NCBI GenBank assembly: GCA_003232595.1
Contig: QIIJ01000349.1
Coordinates: 1 to 8,487 of the forward strand
From: Aurantimonadaceae bacterium
GTDB lineage: Bacteria; Pseudomonadota; Alphaproteobacteria; Rhizobiales; Rhizobiaceae
Direction of reading: 5' to 3'
DNA length: 8,487 nt
A program made the translations under genes and the position numbers. Numbering within the stretch: the first letter of the stretch is position 1; each line of letters starts with the position of its first letter. The notes under the pieces were generated by a model that was not told the origin of the DNA, ran no database searches, and saw only the letters and a list, made by a program, of their open reading frames with translations. Shown one piece after another: positions 1 through 6,386 of the stretch.

Positions 1-41
1 ATCGCTGACACACTTCAATCCGGTGTCGACACCTATAAGGC

Positions 42-91
42 GGGTCGATTTTAAATGCCAAACACGGGTCAGTTTTAAATGCTCATTGACA
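42..91 (+). mobile_element. Probable right terminus of an IS21-family insertion sequence (body lies left of the window)
   Basis: Two near-identical 19-bp units lie at 42-60 and 66-84. They share the pattern GGGTC(GA/AG)TTTTAAATGC and start exactly 24 bp apart. The block ends in ATTGACA at 85-91. Read from the other strand it begins TGTCAATGAGCATTTAAAAC, which resembles IS21-family ends: TG...CA termini, short multiple terminal repeats and an outward-facing TTGACA at the tip. A reading frame open from base 1 stops with TAA at 52-54, inside the first repeat, and could be the last 17 codons of an istB-like gene, but that is too short to identify. No matching left end is visible, so the IS would extend off the left edge. 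A degenerate remnant of an end is the alternative. Confidence 0.5.
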
Positions 92-103
92 GATTTTGCC
101 ATA

Positions 104-148
104 ACCGCCCATGGCGGTGAGCCGATAAACACGGAAAGAACACGGAAA
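104..148 (+). repeat. Small palindrome and 11-bp tandem repeat in the recombinase leader
   Basis: ACCGCC (104-109) and GGCGGT (113-118) form a perfect 6-bp inverted repeat around CAT. Just downstream, the 10-mer AACACGGAAA occurs twice (128-137 and 139-148), at an 11-bp period of about one helical turn. Both lie between the putative IS end and the recombinase start. A binding site for a regulator of the recombinase, or part of the recombination region, is possible. Neither role is shown by the sequence alone. Confidence 0.4.
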
Positions 149-164
149 AAGAAATGATCTCGCA

Positions 165-1706
165 ATGACAACAACAAAAAATACAAAGGCACTGATCTAT
201 TGCCGGGTCTCTTCAAAAAGCCAGGAATTGGAAGGCCATGGCCTTCAATCCCAGGAAACCAGATGCCGTGAACATGCGCGGTTGAAAGGCTATGAGGTCG
301 AGGCGGTCTTCCCGGATACTATTACTGGCGGCGGCGATTTTATGAAGCGTCCGGGCATGGTGGCTTTGCTGTCTTATCTCGATGCTCAACCCGACGAAAA
401 CTACATCATAATTTTTGACGATTTGAAGCGTTTTGCCCGTGATACCCGCTTCCATCTTGATCTGCGCGATGCCTTCCGCAAACGCGACGCGGCCATCGAG
501 TGTCTGAACTTCAAGTTTGATGATACGCCGGAAGGTGAGTTCATCGAAACCATCATGGCTGCGCAAGGAGCATTGGAGCGCAAACAAAACGGGCGTCAAG
601 TAGCGCAAAAAATGCGCGCCCGTATGCAAAACGGTTTTTGGATACACCAGGCACCGGCAGGCTATAAATATGTCGAAGAAAAAGGACGCGGCAAACTGCT
701 GGTTCGCGATGAACCGTTGGCATCTATTGTCACCGAAGGTTTTGAGGGATACGCATCGGGCCGTTTTGAAACCCAGGCCGAAGTCAGGCGCTTCTTTGCA
801 AGCCATCCGGACTTTCCACGCAACAAGGCCGATAAGGTCACTCAGCAGCGTGTCACCGACATTCTGATCAACCCGCTTTTTACAGGATTCATTTGTTCAA
901 AAACCTATGGCATCGACTGGCTCGACGGCCATCATGACGCTCTGATCTCATTGGAAACCTTCGATCAAGTTCAGGCCCGCCGCAAAGGTATCGCCAAAGC
1001 CCCTATGCGCAAGAACATCGGTAATGACTTTGCCTTGCGCGGCTTCGTCACCTGCGGCGATTGTGGCGTGCCTTTGCGTAGTTCATGGTCGAAAGGCCGC
1101 TCACAACGTTACGCTTATTATCTCTGCCAGACCAAAACCTGCGACAGCTACGGCAAATCCATCGCGCGGGACAAGTTAGAAGGCGAAGTTGGCGATATCA
1201 TTAAAACAATGCAACCGAACCAAACCATGTTCAATCTGGTCAAGGCCGCGATGAAAAGCGCATGGGACCAACGCCTCGCTCAATTTGAGAGTGCTGCAAC
1301 TTCAGCAAAACGTCAGATCAGACAAATCGAGAAACAAACAGAATCGCTTTTGGGTCGTATCGTCGAGACCACTAATGAGAGTGTTATTGCGGCCTATGAG
1401 GGCAAGATCGCCGATCTTGAACACAACAGGCTCAGATTGCAGGAACAGGCGGCAAATTACGCCACTCCCATCGGCACATTCGAGGAAAAACTAGAACCGG
1501 CTCTTCAATTCCTCGCAAACCCTTGGAAACTATGGGAAACTGGCCAAATAGCACTACAAAGAGCTGTGCTCAGACTGGCCTTCAAAGAGCGTCTTGCATA
1601 TCACCAAATCAAGGGTGCTAGAACCCCACAATTAGCCTTACCATTCAAGGCCTTAAGGGGTGGTTCAACTAAAAGAGTCCAATTTGGTGCCCCCTGCCGG
1701 ACTTGA
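165..1706 (+). CDS. Large serine recombinase / integrase of a tRNA-Leu-associated mobile element
   Basis: This is a complete 513-aa site-specific recombinase of the serine (resolvase/invertase) superfamily, expected to cut and rejoin att-site DNA through a 5'-phosphoserine. The N-terminal catalytic domain (about residues 8-150) starts ALIYCRVSS, with Arg14 and the nucleophile candidate Ser16. The later helix FDDLKRFARD matches the D-R-L-x-R-type active-site region. A recombinase domain follows (about 160-280). A zinc ribbon has Cys297-x2-Cys300 and Cys321-x4-Cys326. A coiled-coil-like stretch spans about 370-430, and the tail includes LALPFKALRG. The chosen ATG is the first in frame; its Shine-Dalgarno match is poor, with GGAAAAAGAA centred about 16 bases upstream. 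The last codons and the TGA lie inside the 3' end of the minus-strand tRNA-Leu gene, so excision would change the protein's C-terminus. All catalytic landmarks are present and the frame is intact, so it may be active. Confidence 0.93.
   Translation: MTTTKNTKALIYCRVSSKSQELEGHGLQSQETRCREHARLKGYEVEAVFPDTITGGGDFMKRPGMVALLSYLDAQPDENYIIIFDDLKRFARDTRFHLDLRDAFRKRDAAIECLNFKFDDTPEGEFIETIMAAQGALERKQNGRQVAQKMRARMQNGFWIHQAPAGYKYVEEKGRGKLLVRDEPLASIVTEGFEGYASGRFETQAEVRRFFASHPDFPRNKADKVTQQRVTDILINPLFTGFICSKTYGIDWLDGHHDALISLETFDQVQARRKGIAKAPMRKNIGNDFALRGFVTCGDCGVPLRSSWSKGRSQRYAYYLCQTKTCDSYGKSIARDKLEGEVGDIIKTMQPNQTMFNLVKAAMKSAWDQRLAQFESAATSAKRQIRQIEKQTESLLGRIVETTNESVIAAYEGKIADLEHNRLRLQEQAANYATPIGTFEEKLEPALQFLANPWKLWETGQIALQRAVLRLAFKERLAYHQIKGARTPQLALPFKALRGGSTKRVQFGAPCRT
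1683..1706. other. Candidate attachment-site junction (att) at the 3' end of tRNA-Leu
   Basis: The tRNA-Leu 3' end (CCA tail, discriminator base, acceptor strand and start of the T-arm) coincides with the last eight codons of the recombinase. A recombinase gene abutting a tRNA 3' end is the usual layout of an integrated element, so the crossover probably lies in or beside this segment. The intact tRNA faces the host side (nadE) and the element lies to the left. I found no second copy of this sequence in the window, so the other att site must be outside it. The exact core cannot be fixed from one junction. Confidence 0.55.
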
Positions 1707-1771
1707 ACCGGCACGGTCTTTCGACCCACAGATTTTAAGTCTGCTGCGTATACCAATTTCGCCAAGGGGGC
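1685..1771 (-). tRNA. tRNA-Leu (anticodon UAA)
   Basis: The minus strand folds into a full class II tRNA of 87 nt including an encoded CCA (1685-1687). The 7-bp acceptor stem pairs GCCCCCT with AGGGGGC. The D-arm has GCG/CGC around AAATTGGTATA. The anticodon stem GCAGA/TCTGT holds the loop CTTAAAA with anticodon TAA at 1735-1737. A long variable arm (TGGGTCGAAAGACCG) is typical of leucine tRNAs. The T-arm is GCCGG-TTCAAGT-CCGGC. It reads UUA and UUG codons. It is convergent with, and overlaps by 22 bp, the recombinase gene. All stems are intact, so integration of the element has not damaged it. Confidence 0.97.
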
Positions 1772-1803
1772 TTTGGGCTCATTGTGGAGCCGCAGATTGT
1801 TGG

Positions 1804-1833
1804 TTTTTACACAATATCGCCCTCCATAGTCGA
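1804..1833 (-). promoter_or_regulatory. Possible promoter of tRNA-Leu
   Basis: On the minus strand TCGACT (1828-1833) is a 4/6 match to a -35 box. After an 18-bp spacer it is followed by TAAAAA (1804-1809), a 4/6 match to a -10 box. Transcription from here would begin about 25-30 nt before the mature tRNA 5' end at 1771. The match is modest and rests on position as much as on sequence. Confidence 0.3.
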
Positions 1834-1862
1834 AATTCCTTTCTGAAAAAAGTATTTCATTG

Positions 1863-1880
1863 GATTATCTGAAAATAATC
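1863..1880. repeat. Inverted repeat in the tRNA-Leu/nadE divergent intergenic region
   Basis: GATTAT (1863-1868) and ATAATC (1875-1880) are perfect 6-bp arms around CTGAAA. The sequence lies between the divergent tRNA-Leu and nadE genes, about 70 bp before the nadE start. It could be an operator or a chance AT-rich palindrome; it has no GC-rich stem or T-run to suggest a terminator. I see no convincing sigma70 promoter for nadE in the rest of this 180-bp gap. Confidence 0.3.
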
Positions 1881-1952
1881 TGATCCTTTGCCTTCACTTA
1901 AAACCTTCAGCAAAATCTTGCGCTTGATGGTGGGGCAAGCTATGGCGATGGA

Positions 1953-3638
1953 ATGACCGAAAAACCTGATATACTTCGCATTGCAATAGCCCAGTTGAAT
2001 CCGACAGTTGGTGATGTTGCCGGTAATCTGGAACTTGCCAGAACGGCACGTGCGGATGCCGCCCGCCATGGGGCAGATCTCGTTGTGTTTTCCGAATTGT
2101 TTATTTCGGGCTACCCGCCGGAGGACCTGGTGCAGAAACCGGCCTTTGTCGCTGCCTGCATGGATGCCGTTAATACGTTGGCGGAGGATACTTCAGATGG
2201 CGGGCCTGGCGTAATCATGGGTGTTCCCTGGCGCGAAAACGAGGACAGGTCGAGCGGTCTTTATAATGCAATTGCTGTGCTGGACGGTGGTCGCATCACT
2301 GCTACTCGCTACAAGGTGGATTTGCCCAATTATGGAGTGTTTGACGAAAAGCGGGTGTTTGATGCAGGTCCGCTTTCCGGTCCGGTGGACTTTCGCGGAG
2401 TGCTGTTGGGTATTCCGATTTGCGAGGATATCTGGGGCGAATTGGGTGTTTGTGAAACACTGGCCGAAACGGGCGCTGAAATTCTGATCGTTCCCAACGG
2501 TTCGCCGTATTATCGCGACAAGATGGATGTGCGTCAGGCCGTGGTGATGAAACAGGTGGTCGAAGCCGGCTTGCCACTGCTGTACAATAATCAGGCAGGC
2601 GGGCAGGACGAACTGGTATTTGATGGCGCGTCTTTTGTGATCAACACAGATCATCAACTGGCAGTTCAGATGTCGCAATTTGAGGAAGCAGTTACTGTTA
2701 CCACCTGGCGGCGTGGCGACCAGGGCTGGTACTGTAAAGAAGGCGTTATGAGCCAGATACCTGATGGCGATGAGGCTGACTGGCAGGCGTGTGTTCTGGG
2801 TCTTCGGGACTATGTCAACAAGAATGGTTTTAAGAACATCGTGCTTGGCCTTTCCGGTGGTATTGATTCCGCCATTTGCGCCGCCATGTGTGTTGATGCC
2901 CTGGGTGAAGAGCGGGTTCGTTGTGTGATGATGCCTTATCATTATACCTCGCGCGAAAGCATCAAGGATGCGGAAGACTGCGCCAGGGCGCTTGGGGTGC
3001 GTTATGAGGTGGTGCCGATTTTTGAGCCAGTGGAGGGTTTTCAGTCGACATTGTCGACCCTGTTTGAGGGTACAGGCTCAGGTGTAACCGAGGAAAATCT
3101 GCAGAGCCGGGCGCGTGGCGTCATCTTGATGGCAATCTCCAATAAATTCGGCTCGATGGTGGTGACAACCGGCAATAAATCCGAAATGTCGGTCGGCTAT
3201 GCAACGATTTATGGCGACATGAATGGTGGCTTCAACCCGATTAAAGACCTATACAAAATGCAGGTTTACGGGCTTTCCGCCTGGCGCAACAAATGCGTGC
3301 CTCCGGGGTGCCTTGGGCCTTCAGGTGAGGTTATTCCACAAAACATTATTGATAAGGCACCAACTGCAGAATTGCGCGAGGGGCAGCTTGATCAGGATTC
3401 ATTGCCACCATACCCGGTGCTTGATGATATTCTTGAAAGCCTGGTGGAAAACGAGATGTCGATCGATGATATTGTTGCCCGCGGCCATGAAAAAGCGGTT
3501 GTTGAGCGTATCGAGCATTTACTCTATGTTGCTGAATACAAAAGACGCCAGGCTCCACCGGGCGTAAAGATTACAAAAAAGTCCTTTGGCCGCGAAAGGC
3601 GCTATCCGATTACCAACCGGTTTCGGGACCGGGATTGA
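1953..3638 (+). CDS. nadE: Glutamine-dependent NAD+ synthetase
   Basis: This 561-aa cytosolic enzyme makes the last step of NAD+ synthesis: ATP-dependent amidation of nicotinic acid adenine dinucleotide, using ammonia released from glutamine. Residues about 8-260 are a nitrilase-type glutaminase domain. Its Glu-Lys-Cys triad is visible as Glu48 (FSELFISGYPPEDL), Lys121 (RYKVDLPNYG) and Cys157 (GIPICEDIW). The synthetase domain starts near residue 280. It carries the PP-loop SGGIDS at 301-306, followed by TTGNKSEMSVGYATIYGDM (from about 405) and FNPIKDLYK, the ATP/NaAD-binding segments. Length and two-domain order are those of the glutamine-dependent form, so no separate amidotransferase is needed. 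The ATG at 1953 gives the normal family start (RIAIAQLNPTVGD) despite a weak ribosome-binding site. It is the first host gene beyond the tRNA-bounded element. Confidence 0.97.
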   Translation: MTEKPDILRIAIAQLNPTVGDVAGNLELARTARADAARHGADLVVFSELFISGYPPEDLVQKPAFVAACMDAVNTLAEDTSDGGPGVIMGVPWRENEDRSSGLYNAIAVLDGGRITATRYKVDLPNYGVFDEKRVFDAGPLSGPVDFRGVLLGIPICEDIWGELGVCETLAETGAEILIVPNGSPYYRDKMDVRQAVVMKQVVEAGLPLLYNNQAGGQDELVFDGASFVINTDHQLAVQMSQFEEAVTVTTWRRGDQGWYCKEGVMSQIPDGDEADWQACVLGLRDYVNKNGFKNIVLGLSGGIDSAICAAMCVDALGEERVRCVMMPYHYTSRESIKDAEDCARALGVRYEVVPIFEPVEGFQSTLSTLFEGTGSGVTEENLQSRARGVILMAISNKFGSMVVTTGNKSEMSVGYATIYGDMNGGFNPIKDLYKMQVYGLSAWRNKCVPPGCLGPSGEVIPQNIIDKAPTAELREGQLDQDSLPPYPVLDDILESLVENEMSIDDIVARGHEKAVVERIEHLLYVAEYKRRQAPPGVKITKKSFGRERRYPITNRFRDRD

Positions 3639-3703
3639 TCGTATCATTCAAGTGAATACAGCAAATCCTGCAAACCTGGCTTTCGCCTGGGAATGAATCG
3701 CGC

Positions 3704-3709
3704 TATAAT
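3704..3709 (+). promoter_or_regulatory. Promoter -10 box (TATAAT) for the MFS transporter-gltX unit
   Basis: A perfect TATAAT lies 41 bp before the MFS start codon, in the 112-bp gap after nadE. The hexamer 17 bp upstream (3681-3686, TTTCGC) is a poor -35, so the promoter may be weak or activator-dependent. A 5-bp inverted repeat, ATTCA-AG-TGAAT at 3646-3657, lies about 50 bp further upstream and could be an operator. I see no clear rho-independent terminator after nadE, so read-through into this unit is also possible. Confidence 0.5.
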
Positions 3710-3750
3710 TTTTATGTGATTGGCAGTTCCGTCCGATCAAGGTTTCTCCC

Positions 3751-4974
3751 ATGTCCTATTTCAAATTCCTGACGCAGAATTTGCGCTGGCTTGCCGGCGG
3801 GTTTCTGCTGAGTTTTTTTTCGAGCTTCGGGCAGACCTATTTTGTCGCTCTTTCAACGGGTCCAATTCGCGCCGCTTTTGATCTTACTTCCGGTGAATAT
3901 GGCACTTTGTACATGGTGGCCACGCTGGTCAGCGCGCTGGCCCTGCCGTTTTTGGGGCAGATTGTGGACCGTTATTCTGTATCCGCCGTTTCCAGTTTCA
4001 CAATATTGATGCTGGCGCTTGCCTGTTTTGTTGTCGCCTATGCGCAATCCATATGGCTGTTGATAGCGGCGATGTTCGGATTGCGGTTATTTGGCCAGGG
4101 TATGATGAGCCATGTGGCGCTGACGGCTATGGGAAAATGGTACGAGGAAAACCGGGGTAAAGCCGTATCAATTGCTTCACTTGGGTTTAGTGCAGGACAG
4201 GCACTGCTGCCGCTGGCTTTTGTGGGTTTGGTGAGTTTTCTTGATTGGCGACTGGGCTGGGTAGTTGCTGGTGTTGTGCTTGTTGTTGTTGCGTTGCCGG
4301 CAATAGCAGCGTTGATGCGGGTCGAACGCATACCTCGCGGGACGGCATCTGAACCAACCGTTGAAAAGGGACGCCAATGGCAGCGTTCAGAAGTTCTGCG
4401 TGACCCGTTGTTTTGGCTCACTGCAACGGGCATCCTGGCGCCTCCTTTCATCGGCACTGCAATCTTCTTCCATCAGGACCATCTGTTGGTGCAACGTGGC
4501 TGGACGCTCGAACTTTTTGCCTTTGGTATGGTGATAATGACAGTAGTATCTGTCATATCGGGACTATTGGCCGGTGCAGCAGTCGATCGCGCCAGCGCTA
4601 TCAGCATGTTGCCGTTATTTCTGTTGCCACTCGGAGCCGGTTGTTTGTCGCTGGCTTTGGTGAGCGGCCCCATCGCGCTATTGATTTTCATGGCACTGCT
4701 CGGGATCAGCATGGGTATTTCGCTGGCAATATTCGGATCTCTTTGGCCGGAGGCCTATGGTACGCGCCATTTGGGTAGCATTCGTTCGTTCATCATGGCC
4801 CTGATGGTGCTGTTTTCAGCCCTGGGGCCGGGTGTCATGGGCTGGTTGATCGATGCCGGAGTGCCATTGACCACCCAGTTTTTTATGATGGGTGCTTATT
4901 GCCTCGCAGCCGCCGCTCTTTTAGCGGTCAGTTCGGTTAAATTCAAAAGAAGACTGGCTGTTGAATTGTTTTGA
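3751..4974 (+). CDS. Major facilitator superfamily (MFS) transporter, substrate unknown
   Basis: This 407-aa, strongly hydrophobic inner-membrane protein has about twelve predicted helices in two halves. A hydrophilic loop of roughly residues 190-217 (MRVERIPRGTASEPTVEKGR...) separates them. The first-half motif A between helices 2 and 3 reads GQIVDR (69-74). A degenerate counterpart, GAAVDR, ends at residue 280. RLFGQGMMSHVALTAMGKWY (112-131) and RGKAVSIASLGFSAGQALLP are typical of helices 4-5 in MFS carriers such as the oxalate/formate or monocarboxylate-type branch, but substrate cannot be told from this. The start ATG has AAGG (3739-3742) 8 bp upstream and follows a TATAAT box. The stop codon lies 38 bp before the preferred gltX start, so the two are probably one transcript with no obvious functional link. 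Confidence 0.9.
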   Translation: MSYFKFLTQNLRWLAGGFLLSFFSSFGQTYFVALSTGPIRAAFDLTSGEYGTLYMVATLVSALALPFLGQIVDRYSVSAVSSFTILMLALACFVVAYAQSIWLLIAAMFGLRLFGQGMMSHVALTAMGKWYEENRGKAVSIASLGFSAGQALLPLAFVGLVSFLDWRLGWVVAGVVLVVVALPAIAALMRVERIPRGTASEPTVEKGRQWQRSEVLRDPLFWLTATGILAPPFIGTAIFFHQDHLLVQRGWTLELFAFGMVIMTVVSVISGLLAGAAVDRASAISMLPLFLLPLGAGCLSLALVSGPIALLIFMALLGISMGISLAIFGSLWPEAYGTRHLGSIRSFIMALMVLFSALGPGVMGWLIDAGVPLTTQFFMMGAYCLAAAALLAVSSVKFKRRLAVELF

Positions 4975-5012
4975 TGGTTGCATTTAACCGGGGCAGGGAG
5001 TACTTGCGGCCC

Positions 5013-6386
5013 ATGATCAAATTTAGCCAACCCGTTGTCCGCTTTGCGCCTTCTCCAACGGGCAATCTGCATATCGGTAATGCCCGTCCGGCCTTGTTTA
5101 ACTGGCTCTATGCAAAACAGTGTCAGGGCATATTTATTCTGCGATATGATGATACGGATGTGATCCGGTCAACCCGTGAATTTGCTGATGGCATTGCCCG
5201 TGATCTGGCATGGCTGGGCATTATACCTGACAGGATGGAACGACAATCTGACAGGCTGGATACTTATCATGCAGCGGCTGAAAGGCTTAAACAAAAGGGC
5301 CTGCTTTATCCCTGTTATGAAACAGCCGACGAAATTGATCGAAAGCGCAAACGGCTGATGGCGCGCGGCCTGCCACCGATCTATGATCGCTCAGCACTGC
5401 GCCTGAGTGATGAGGATCGCGGAAGGTTTGAGCAACAGGGCAGAACGCCCCACTGGCGGTTCTTATTGCCAAATTTTACCGACAACCCGTTCGATACATC
5501 ACGCACCGAAATTGCCTGGGATGACCTTGTCCGTGGCCATCAGATTGTTGACCTTTCATCTCTTTCCGACCCGGTTTTTATCCGCGAAGACGGTTCTTAC
5601 CTCTACACGCTGCCATCGGTTGTTGACGATATTGATATGAGCGTCAGCCATGTCATTCGCGGTGATGATCATGTTACCAATACGGGCGCGCAAATACCTT
5701 TGTTTGAGGCGCTTGGGGCTGCAGCCCCGGTTTTTGGCCACCACAATCTGTTGACCACTGCTGATGGTGAAGGCCTGTCAAAGCGGCTTGGCTCGTTGTC
5801 TCTATCAAGCTTGCGCGAAGATGGGTACGATCCGATGGCAGTATCATCGCTGGCAGCCCTTACCGGTTCCTCCAAATCTGTTGAAGCGTGCAAAGACATG
5901 ACATCGCTTGCCGATTATTTTGATATGTCGGCAATCACCAAATCAGCAGCGCGCTTCAGCATGGCTGAACTGGAAAGCCTGAATGCAAAAATTGTTCACA
6001 GTCTTGATTATGATGAAGTCCGGCATCGTCTGGAAGCAGTCGATGCTGATGGGGGGGAAGCATTCTGGCAGGCGGTTCGTGGTAATCTTCAAAAGATTAA
6101 AGACGCGCGATTGTGGATGGATGTGACAAGCGGCGATGTTGTGCCGGTTACCGATGGTGCCGACGGAGTATTCTGGTCTGCTGCACGAGAATTGCTGCCG
6201 GGCGAACCCTGGGACAAGACAACCTGGAAAATCTGGACATCGGCGATCAGAGATAAGACCGGCAGTAAGGGCAGGGCGCTGTTCATGCCATTGCGGCAGG
6301 CCCTGACCGGTGTTGACCGCGGCCCGGAACTTGCTGTTCTTCTACCGCTTATTGGGCGGGAAAAAACGCTTCACCGACTACCCTGA
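5013..6386 (+). CDS. gltX: Glutamate--tRNA ligase (alphaproteobacterial HIGN-type paralog)
   Basis: This class I aminoacyl-tRNA synthetase (457 aa from this start) charges tRNA-Glu, and in organisms using GatCAB often tRNA-Gln as well, with glutamate. Catalytic-core signatures are VRFAPSPTGNLHIGN (9-23), the HIGH-like motif at 20-23, RYDDTD and SHVIRGDDHVTNTG. GLSKR at 254-258 takes the place of KMSKS/KLSKR. Residues after about 310 form the helical anticodon-binding part. Alphaproteobacteria commonly carry two GltX proteins, and this resembles the roughly 450-aa type. I prefer the ATG at 5013, which has AGGGAG at 4995-5000 and starts just before the conserved strand. An in-frame ATG at 4974 overlaps the transporter stop (TGATG) and would add 13 residues (MVAFNRGREYLRP). 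Pro26 in NARPALFNWL, where Thr is usual (ARTALFNWL), is unusual. The 3' end overlaps the convergent DUF2865 gene. Confidence 0.93.
   Translation: MIKFSQPVVRFAPSPTGNLHIGNARPALFNWLYAKQCQGIFILRYDDTDVIRSTREFADGIARDLAWLGIIPDRMERQSDRLDTYHAAAERLKQKGLLYPCYETADEIDRKRKRLMARGLPPIYDRSALRLSDEDRGRFEQQGRTPHWRFLLPNFTDNPFDTSRTEIAWDDLVRGHQIVDLSSLSDPVFIREDGSYLYTLPSVVDDIDMSVSHVIRGDDHVTNTGAQIPLFEALGAAAPVFGHHNLLTTADGEGLSKRLGSLSLSSLREDGYDPMAVSSLAALTGSSKSVEACKDMTSLADYFDMSAITKSAARFSMAELESLNAKIVHSLDYDEVRHRLEAVDADGGEAFWQAVRGNLQKIKDARLWMDVTSGDVVPVTDGADGVFWSAARELLPGEPWDKTTWKIWTSAIRDKTGSKGRALFMPLRQALTGVDRGPELAVLLPLIGREKTLHRLP

Noticed and set aside
213..806. 197-aa minus-strand frame opposite the recombinase
   Set aside because: It lies wholly under the catalytic domain of a convincing serine recombinase and shows no family features or ribosome-binding site.
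1621..1666. GAACC...GGTTC imperfect inverted repeat near the end of the recombinase gene, considered as a terminator or att arm
   Set aside because: The arms are interrupted and about 36 bp apart with no T-run, and they lie within coding sequence. An att-arm role cannot be supported without comparison.
1660..1872. 70-aa plus-strand frame containing NLVPPAGLEPARSFDP
   Set aside because: It is the antisense translation of the tRNA-Leu gene, a well-known false protein pattern; the tRNA is intact and explains the sequence.
2193..2942. 249-aa minus-strand open frame opposite nadE
   Set aside because: nadE is complete in the other strand with all catalytic motifs. The antisense frame has no recognisable domain and is best explained by codon bias.
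3660..3695. Possible rho-independent terminator after nadE around CCTGGCTTTCGCCTGGG
   Set aside because: The two CCTGG runs are direct, not inverted, so no stable stem forms, and the only T-run follows the TATAAT box.
4038..4457. 139-aa minus-strand frame opposite the MFS transporter
   Set aside because: Its composition mirrors antisense hydrophobic codons; the transporter frame is intact with MFS motifs.
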